This document shows positions 58,744-64,000 of a stretch of 64,000 nucleotides of DNA, one piece after another. Position 1 is the stretch's first letter. Each line of letters begins with the position of its first letter. The translations under genes were made by a program, and so were the position numbers. Below the pieces are notes generated by a model. It was not told the origin of the DNA, did no database searches, and worked only from the letters and a program-made list of their open reading frames with translations. This DNA comes from DASUPK01 sp963763955 (lineage in GTDB: Bacteria; Actinomycetota; Thermoleophilia; Solirubrobacterales; 70-9), in contig CAVXQP010000016.1 in NCBI GenBank assembly GCA_963763955.1, forward strand, positions 473,195 to 537,194, given 5' to 3'.

Positions 58744-59709
58744 CTATCCGTGGGCCAGGTGAACGACCACGAACACCAGATACAGGACGACGATCAGGGC
58801 GCCGTCGAGCCGCCGTGCCCTGTATGGCCGGGCGAGCACCAGCAGGTCACCAGGGTCATCCCGGCGAACCAGGCCAGGTCGAACTCGACCAGGCCCGTGG
58901 CCTCCCCCAGCCCGACGATCAGCGCGGGGCAGCATCACTCCCCCGGCGAGGTTGATCGTGTTGCTGTTGAGCGTCTCGCTGACCAGCGCGGTGCCGCGAT
59001 CGCTCGTGCCGAGCCGGATCGCGGTGAATGCGTTGGGGAGGCTGGTCAGCACGGCCAGGACCAGGACCCCGACGATCACATGAGAGACGTGCCAATCGCC
59101 GGCGAGCGACAGCGCCGCCCTCACCATCCCTCCGGCGCCGAGGATGATCAGCGCCACGGCCACGCCGATCAGGGCGGTCACTTTCCAGATCGCCTGCTCG
59201 GGATCCGGAATCGCAGCGATGGTGCGGTCGCGGGCCCGCGCCTCCGCCACGTCGGTGTGAAGGCGCCCGCGCCCGAGCAGGGTCACGTATGGGATCGCGA
59301 CCAGGAGGAACGCGACGGTGGCCACGCCGGCCGGGATCAGGTCGAGGATCAGGCATCCGGCGATCGCCGCGGCGAGCAGCGCCACAGTCCCCTCGATCGC
59401 CAGCGACCGCCGGGTCAGGTGGATCGCACCGGCCAGCACCGCGCTGGTACCGACCATCGCCGCGAGGTTGAAGACGTTCGAGCCGAGGACCACCCCCATG
59501 CTCACCCCCTTCTCGCCCGCGGAGAGAGCAATCAACGCAAAGGAGAGCTCTGGGCCGTCTGCGGCCAAGGCCGTGAGCAGGCCGACGAGCGGCTCGGAGA
59601 GCCCGAGCCTGGGACCGACATGGTCGAGCCGGTCGGCGAACAGCGCGGCCGCCGCGAGCGTGACGGCGACGGAGAGCGCGAACAGCGGTACTGCCAGGGC
59701 GGGGCTGAT
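58744..59709 (-). pseudogene. Sodium/calcium-exchanger-family gene with frameshifts and an ATC start
   Basis: The frame encodes most of an NCX/CaCA cation exchanger: helix SPALAVPLFALSVAVTLAAA, alpha-repeat ADGPELSFALIALSAGEKGV...LGSNVFNLAAMVG, a mid-protein soluble loop, and the second repeat SLPNAFTAIRLG...LNSNTINLAG. A one-base gain in GGGG (58926-58929) and a one-base loss at 58845-58846 put some 27 residues near the end out of frame; the restored reading gives a normal helix (LIVGLGEATGLVEFDLAWF). The expected start after AAAGGAGG is ATC (59709). Either a decayed gene or one with sequence errors. Confidence 0.65.
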
Positions 59710-59819
59710 GGCTGACTCCTCCTTTGAGGCAGACGACTAGTCGCCGACCAGCCTTCCCGGCACACCCTGTTGGCAGGCTATCGCTCGGCGGGCACCACGG
59801 CGGTCGCTAAGTTCCGGGC

Positions 59820-60533
59820 ATGCCCCGGCCCCTGATCGGAGTCTGCGCGGCTGTTGAGAGGGCCGCGTTCGGCGTCTGGAAGGACGAACCGACCGTGCTG
59901 CTGCCGCTCTCCTACGCGCGGGCCATACATGGAGCCGGCGGGATGATCGCGATGCTGCCGCCCGACCGCCGCGCCACGGAGGACCCTTCTGAGCTGCTCG
60001 AACGCATCGACGCCCTAGTCCTGGGCGGGGGCGCCGACATCGACCCCGAGAGCCAAGGCGTCGAAGCGCACCCTGAAACCATCGGGAGCAATCCCGATCG
60101 GGACCGCTTCGAGATCGCGCTGGCCCGGGAGGCGCTCGAGCGAGGGATGCCGCTGCTCGGCGTCTGCCGTGGGATGCAGATCCTCAACGTTGCCTGCGGC
60201 GGCACGCTCGATCAGCACCTGCCCGACCGGGTCGGGCATGAGCGGCATCGGCCGGTGCCGGGCGCCTGGGCCGAGCATGACGTGCGCATCGAGCCCGATT
60301 CCCTGACGGCGAGCGCGGCGGGCGCCGAGCGGCTCACCGTCAAGAGCCATCACCATCAGGGCGTCGACGCGATTCCGGACAACCTCAGACCCAGCGCATG
60401 GGCCACAGACGACGACAGCGTCGAGGCGATCGAAACAACCGACGGCGAGTTCGTGCTCGGAGTCCTCTGGCATCCCGAGGAGGACCCCGAGGACAGCGTC
60501 ATTCGCTCCCTGGTTTCGCGAGCGACCGCGTAG
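59820..60533 (+). CDS. Class I glutamine amidotransferase of the PuuD type
   Basis: A 237-residue enzyme of the gamma-glutamyl-gamma-aminobutyrate hydrolase family, which frees GABA or a related amine from its glutamyl conjugate. The nucleophile is Cys in LLGVCRGMQILNVACGGTL, and the His-x-Glu pair is in LGVLWHPEED. LVLGGGADIDP and VKSHHHQGVD are typical. TAAGTT ends six bases before the ATG. Its last 35 bases overlap the convergent UspA-like gene. Confidence 0.88.
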   Translation: MPRPLIGVCAAVERAAFGVWKDEPTVLLPLSYARAIHGAGGMIAMLPPDRRATEDPSELLERIDALVLGGGADIDPESQGVEAHPETIGSNPDRDRFEIALAREALERGMPLLGVCRGMQILNVACGGTLDQHLPDRVGHERHRPVPGAWAEHDVRIEPDSLTASAAGAERLTVKSHHHQGVDAIPDNLRPSAWATDDDSVEAIETTDGEFVLGVLWHPEEDPEDSVIRSLVSRATA

Positions 60534-61131
60534 CCCCGTAGATCCGGCGGGCCTCGGATCGCATCGTTCCGAATCCGTTCTGGCTCATGCGCGACGGGCG
60601 CGGCGTCTTAGCGGGCTCGCGGCTCGGCCGCAGTATCAGGATCTCCCCGGGAACGTTCTCCAGCATCCAGGCGACGTCATCGGGGCTGAAGCCATCGCCG
60701 TTAGTCGCACCAGCGGCGACGACGCGATCGAAGCGCTCATGCTCCAAGAGCAGTCGGAAGGCGTGCCGGACGCTGCGACCCGGCTCGATTCTGGAGTCGA
60801 CCGCCACACCCTGGGTGGCGGCCCGCTGCTCGACGGCCTCGAGCATCGGCAGGGCCGTCTCCGCCTGCCTCTTCAGCGGAGTGTCGAGCTGGACGCTGAG
60901 CGGGACGATCGCGAGGTAGGCGGGGACGAGGGTCGCCCCCTCGGCCCGGGCCAGGCGCAGGGCGGCGTCGAAAGCCGGAGTGGACAAAGCCTGCCCGACG
61001 AACGGGAACAGGATCCGGGTTGGCGCTGGCGTGATGGACGCATCGGTCCGCCGCCTTCGCACCTCTCGGATGAGCAGGTACCCGGTCGAGCCGGCCAAGG
61101 CGGCGAGGACAACGATCTCTACCGGGCTCAC
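60499..61131 (-). CDS. Membrane-anchored UspA-domain protein of the kdp cluster
   Basis: 210 residues. One N-terminal helix (about 4-21), then a universal-stress-protein-like fold (about 36-165) with RILFPFVGQALSTPAFDAALRLARAEGATLVPAYLAIVP and EILILRPSREP. Its GTG start overlaps the stop of the KdpD sensor-half gene (GTGA), so it is part of the kdp operon. Isolated KdpD proteins carry a Usp domain in their N-terminal half, so a separate Usp protein here may add a second regulatory input. Confidence 0.8.
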   Translation of the reverse strand: MSPVEIVVLAALAGSTGYLLIREVRRRRTDASITPAPTRILFPFVGQALSTPAFDAALRLARAEGATLVPAYLAIVPLSVQLDTPLKRQAETALPMLEAVEQRAATQGVAVDSRIEPGRSVRHAFRLLLEHERFDRVVAAGATNGDGFSPDDVAWMLENVPGEILILRPSREPAKTPRPSRMSQNGFGTMRSEARRIYGATRSLAKPGSE

Positions 61132-62303
61132 GATTCGCCTTCCTCGCCCCTCAGGGCCCGGTCGGCGACCACCCGGAGGTCGACCCCGGGGAGCGCCTCG
61201 AGCAGCCGCGTGGGCAGCGCCTGCCTGAAGCGGTCGAGGCCGGTCCTTGGAGAAGGGGTCCCGATCATGACGTAGGTGCTGCCCTTCTCCTCGGCGACCT
61301 CCTTCACCGTCTGCGCCACGTCGTCGCCCTCCTCAACCATCAGGTGCGCGCCGAGAACGGCCGCCAGCCTGCCGATCGCGTCGAGCTGGTTCTGCTCGTC
61401 TGGACTCGGCCGGTATCCGGGCTTCTTCACCCAGAGCAGATCGAGATCCGCGCCGAGTCGCTGCGCCGAGCGCCACGCCCGGCGGACGAGCCGCTGCGCC
61501 CGAGGCGTCGGCTTGATCAGAGCCAGCAGGCGCTCGCCGACAGCCTGGCTTGCGGCGCTCTCGGCCAGGCGATCCTCGCGTTGTCCGAGTGGCTCCTTGA
61601 CCAGGCGCTTGGCTTCGACCTCCTGTGCCACCTGGCGCAGTGCGACCTCGCGGAGAGCGGCCAGGTTCTCGATTCGGAAGAAGTTGTTGAGCGCGGAGTC
61701 GATCCTCTCGGCCGGGTAGATCTTGCCGTCGCGCAGGCGGTCCAGGAGCGTCTCGGGGGTGAGGTCCATGAGGACGACCTCGTCGGCGTCATTGAGCACC
61801 GAATCCGGCATGGTCTCCCGAACGCGGACCCCGGTCAGCTCGCAGACGCTGTCGTTGAGGCTCTCGAGGTGCTGCACGTTGACCGTTGAGTAGACGTCGA
61901 TGCCGGCGGCGAGAACATCCGCCACGTCCTCGTACCGCTTCTCGTGCTCGAGGCCGGGAGCGTTGGTGTGCGCGAGCTCGTCGATCAGCGCGAGATCGGG
62001 CGCCCGCGCAATAACGGCCGGAAGGTTCATCTCCTCCAGCGCCGTGTCCCTGTAGGTGACCTGCCTGCGGGGCACGAACTCGAGGCCGTGGGACTGCTCG
62101 ACGGTCTCCTTGCGCCCATGCGGCTCGAGGTACCCGACGACCACGTCGCGGCCCTCCTTGGCCTCGGCCCTCCCCTCCTGGAGCATGCGATAGGTCTTGC
62201 CCACACCGGCGGCCATCCCGAGGAAGACCTTGAGGCTGCCGCGATCGACCTCGATTTCGCGGGGCTCCCCCTGCCGGCTCTCCGCGTGCTCGGCCATCCT
62301 CAC
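61128..62303 (-). CDS. kdpD: KdpD N-terminal half (potassium sensor and Usp domains)
   Basis: 391 residues matching the cytoplasmic N-terminal half of KdpD. The sensor domain has a Walker A-like GMAAGVGKT (29-37) and ALIDELAHTN, followed by the Usp-like domain (about 245-385). It lacks the membrane and kinase regions, which are encoded separately at 53-54.6 kb. GTG 62303 was chosen because GGAGG lies seven bases upstream and it overlaps the previous stop (GTGA). Split KdpD proteins are known in some bacteria. Confidence 0.88.
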   Translation of the reverse strand: MRMAEHAESRQGEPREIEVDRGSLKVFLGMAAGVGKTYRMLQEGRAEAKEGRDVVVGYLEPHGRKETVEQSHGLEFVPRRQVTYRDTALEEMNLPAVIARAPDLALIDELAHTNAPGLEHEKRYEDVADVLAAGIDVYSTVNVQHLESLNDSVCELTGVRVRETMPDSVLNDADEVVLMDLTPETLLDRLRDGKIYPAERIDSALNNFFRIENLAALREVALRQVAQEVEAKRLVKEPLGQREDRLAESAASQAVGERLLALIKPTPRAQRLVRRAWRSAQRLGADLDLLWVKKPGYRPSPDEQNQLDAIGRLAAVLGAHLMVEEGDDVAQTVKEVAEEKGSTYVMIGTPSPRTGLDRFRQALPTRLLEALPGVDLRVVADRALRGEEGES

Positions 62304-62800
62304 CAAGTTTCCTCCCGTCCCTCCATCGCGTTGAGGATCGCCTCGACCTCGCCCCGCAGCTGGCCGGCCCGCTGCGGGGCATAGAGCGCGCTGCTGCCTT
62401 CGGTGAGCAGAAGCTCCACCTGGGCCACTCCGCGCGCATAGACGGGCTCATCGATCTCGAGCAGCGCTGCAACCCTGGCCAGTGGGAGCCTCGCAGCGCC
62501 TAGCTCGCCGCGGTGCGGCGAGACCGCCGCCGAGGGCCCGCGTCGCTGGGCCGGAGCATCGAGCAGCCTGCGAATGGAGCGTGCCAATGAGCGACGGGTC
62601 TTTGTGCTTGTCAGGTATGCGGCCCGCTGCGCGAGTAACGCGGAAGATGCCGGATCCACCCCGTCGCTGAGGCAGCGGTCAAGTGATCGACCGCCCAGCC
62701 TTGCCCGGACCCTGGTCAGGGGCCCCGCCGGGCGAGCCCCCGCGGACGCCCTCTCGCCGGTTCCGGCCACGAAGGGGATGCGAAGGGGATGCTGGCTCAT
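62300..62800 (-). CDS. Unknown soluble protein in the usual kdpC position
   Basis: 166 residues, Arg/Ala/Leu-rich and helical, with no membrane helix. It contains RLGGRSLDRCLSDGVDPASS, LAQRAAYLTSTKTRRSLARSIRRLLDA and a VYARGVAQVELLLTEGSSALY block. I know this pattern only from uncharacterised actinobacterial proteins. It starts one base after the kdpB stop and overlaps kdpD, so it is a bona fide operon member. KdpC, which normally follows KdpB, is a membrane-anchored protein and is not this gene. Confidence 0.65.
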   Translation of the reverse strand: MSQHPLRIPFVAGTGERASAGARPAGPLTRVRARLGGRSLDRCLSDGVDPASSALLAQRAAYLTSTKTRRSLARSIRRLLDAPAQRRGPSAAVSPHRGELGAARLPLARVAALLEIDEPVYARGVAQVELLLTEGSSALYAPQRAGQLRGEVEAILNAMEGREETW

Positions 62801-62801
62801 C

Positions 62802-64000
62802 TCAGGCCCCGAGCAAACCGTGGACGATCAGATCGATCAGCTTGATGCCGATGAAGGGGGCAATGATCCCGCCCAGGCCATAGATGAAGAGGTTGCGGCG
62901 CAGAAGCGCGCTGGCTCCCGCCGGCCGGTAGCGCACCCCGCGCAGAGCCAATGGGATCAGCAGCGGGATGATCAGCGCGTTGAAGATGATCGCCGAGATG
63001 ATCGCCGACTCGGGGGTGCCCAGATCCATGATGTTGAGCTTGTTGAGCGGCCCGTGGACGCTGGAGGTCGCATAGGTGGCGGCGAAGATCGCGGGCAGGA
63101 TCGCGAAGTACTTGGCGACGTCATTGGCGATCGAGAAGGTGGTCAGGGCACCGCGCGTGATCAGCAGCTGCTTGCCGACCTCGACGATCTCGATCAGCTT
63201 CGTCGGATTCGAGTCGAGGTCGACCATGTTCCCCGCCTCGCGGGCCGCCTGGGTACCGGTGTTCATCGTCACCCCTACATCCGCCTGGGCGAGGGCCGGG
63301 GCGTCGTTCGTACCGTCGCCGGTCATCGCGATCATGCGTCCGCCCGCCTGCTGCTGCTTGATCAGGTCCAGCTTCTTCTCCGGCGTGGCCTCCGCCAAGT
63401 AGTCGTCGACGCCCGACTCCTCGGCGATCTTGGCCGCGGTCAGCTTGTTGTCGCCGGTGATCATCACGGTGCGGATGCCCATCGCGCGAAGCTGGTCGAA
63501 TCGATGGGTCATCCCCTCCTTGACCACGTCCTTCAGGTAGATGACGCCCAGCACCTGGCTGTCCTGGGCGACCGCCAGCGGGGTGCCGCCCTCACGCCCG
63601 ATTCGGTCGAGCTCTCCCTGGAGCTCGGGCGGCGCGGTCCCACCCTCGGCCTGGGCGAAGTTGATGATCGCGTCGCCGGCACCCTTGCGAAGGCGACGGC
63701 CGTTGACGTCCACCCCGCTCATTCGGGTCTCGGCGCTGAAGGGCACGAAGGTCGCCTCGTGCGCGGACATCTCGTGCTCGCGGATCCCGTACTTCTTGGC
63801 GAGCACGACGATCGAACGACCCTCGGGGGTCTCGTCGGCGAGGGAGGACATCTGGGCCGCCTCGGCGAGTTCCGCCTCGGGCACCCCGGGCATCGGGACG
63901 AACTCCGTGGCCTCGCGATTGCCGAGCGTGATCGTGCCGGTCTTGTCGAGGAGAAGGACGTCGACGTCGCCCGATGCCTCCACCGCCCGGCCGGAGAGGG
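62802..64000 (-). CDS. kdpB: KdpB, potassium-pump ATPase subunit (C-terminal part)
   Basis: The C-terminal 399 residues of the P-type ATPase KdpB; the N-terminus lies beyond the window edge. The phosphorylation motif is DKTGTITLGNR, TGDGTNDAPALAQADVGVTMNTGTQ is the hinge, and the C-terminal helices include PLNKLNIMDLGTPESAI and NLFIYGLGGIIAPFIGIKLID. It powers potassium uptake by the KdpFABC pump. The following operon order is unknown protein, KdpD sensor half, UspA, with no kdpC in the usual slot. Confidence 0.92.
   Translation of the reverse strand, partial: LSGRAVEASGDVDVLLLDKTGTITLGNREATEFVPMPGVPEAELAEAAQMSSLADETPEGRSIVVLAKKYGIREHEMSAHEATFVPFSAETRMSGVDVNGRRLRKGAGDAIINFAQAEGGTAPPELQGELDRIGREGGTPLAVAQDSQVLGVIYLKDVVKEGMTHRFDQLRAMGIRTVMITGDNKLTAAKIAEESGVDDYLAEATPEKKLDLIKQQQAGGRMIAMTGDGTNDAPALAQADVGVTMNTGTQAAREAGNMVDLDSNPTKLIEIVEVGKQLLITRGALTTFSIANDVAKYFAILPAIFAATYATSSVHGPLNKLNIMDLGTPESAIISAIIFNALIIPLLIPLALRGVRYRPAGASALLRRNLFIYGLGGIIAPFIGIKLIDLIVHGLLGA

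Noticed and set aside
62300..62800. The gene after kdpB as KdpC
   Set aside because: KdpC has an N-terminal membrane helix and other conserved blocks. This protein is soluble, basic and shares none of them.
1..64000. tRNA, rRNA, insertion sequences, attachment sites, replication origin
   Set aside because: Read on both strands; no cloverleaf-like segments, transposase or integrase genes, terminal repeats or DnaA-box clusters were recognised by eye. A dedicated RNA search was not possible.

Overview
The window is a strongly GC-rich chromosomal stretch with the gene content of a soil actinomycete. F420/deazaflavin-type oxidoreductases, a PucR regulator beside a desaturase, DUF2236, AIM24, MoxR-DUF58-TgpA and many SnoaL/SRPBCC proteins suggest Actinomycetota, most like Thermoleophilia/Solirubrobacterales. 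The class is inferred from gene content, not from a marker gene. No rRNA, tRNA, CRISPR array, prophage or insertion sequence was found.

Layout. 0.2-1.3 kb: a VIT-type metal transporter divergent from a Fur-family regulator, with two iron-box-like palindromes between them. 1.3-5.1 kb: small metabolic genes, an AI-2E-family permease and a MarR regulator. 5.2-7.9 kb: an ABC exporter (ATPase plus two permeases) divergent from that MarR gene across a clear inverted repeat. 7.9-17.5 kb: mixed single genes, including a SnoaL protein, a secreted glycine-rich protein, a small catalase, a deazaflavin-type reductase, small membrane proteins, an M32 carboxypeptidase and an LLM oxidoreductase. 17.5-24.3 kb: AIM24, DUF2236 and a TetR regulator, divergent from SCP2, acyl-CoA dehydrogenase and hydrolase genes, then an acyltransferase and an SRPBCC protein, which together look like lipid metabolism. 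24.3-28.5 kb: a glycosyltransferase-like gene facing a four-gene overlapping operon (3,4-ketoisomerase, aminotransferase, acyltransferase, BKACE enzyme) that looks like a modified amino-sugar pathway. 28.5-36 kb: a five-repeat secreted protein and MoxR-DUF58-transglutaminase. 36-42.4 kb: an OmpR-type two-component system, PucR plus a desaturase, an RTX-like secreted metalloprotease-like protein and an exported small protein. 42.4-46.6 kb: two SnoaL genes and a GAF-GGDEF-EAL protein. 46.6-51.5 kb: STAS, cNMP/CBS/DUF294, DnaQ-like exonuclease, APC permease and a 34-residue membrane protein. 51.5-64 kb: a decayed APC-UspA permease, then a split Kdp locus. kdpD (kinase half) and kdpE follow a glycerol operon (glpA-, glpB- and glpK-like), while kdpB, an unknown gene, kdpD (sensor half) and a UspA gene lie at the right edge.

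Three features recur. First, many transcription units start with a TANNNT hexamer only 5-9 bases before the start codon and no ribosome site, which implies widespread leaderless mRNA. Second, several genes end or begin in 4-base ATGA/GTGA overlaps, marking coupled operons. Third, a few genes show homopolymer indels or an ATC where a start codon is expected, which may be real decay or assembly error.

The best candidates for something undescribed are the amino-sugar/BKACE operon, the Kdp locus with an unknown soluble protein in the KdpC slot, a 19-bp direct-repeat site shared by the two-component system and an exported-protein gene, and a covarying palindromic element after two SnoaL genes.
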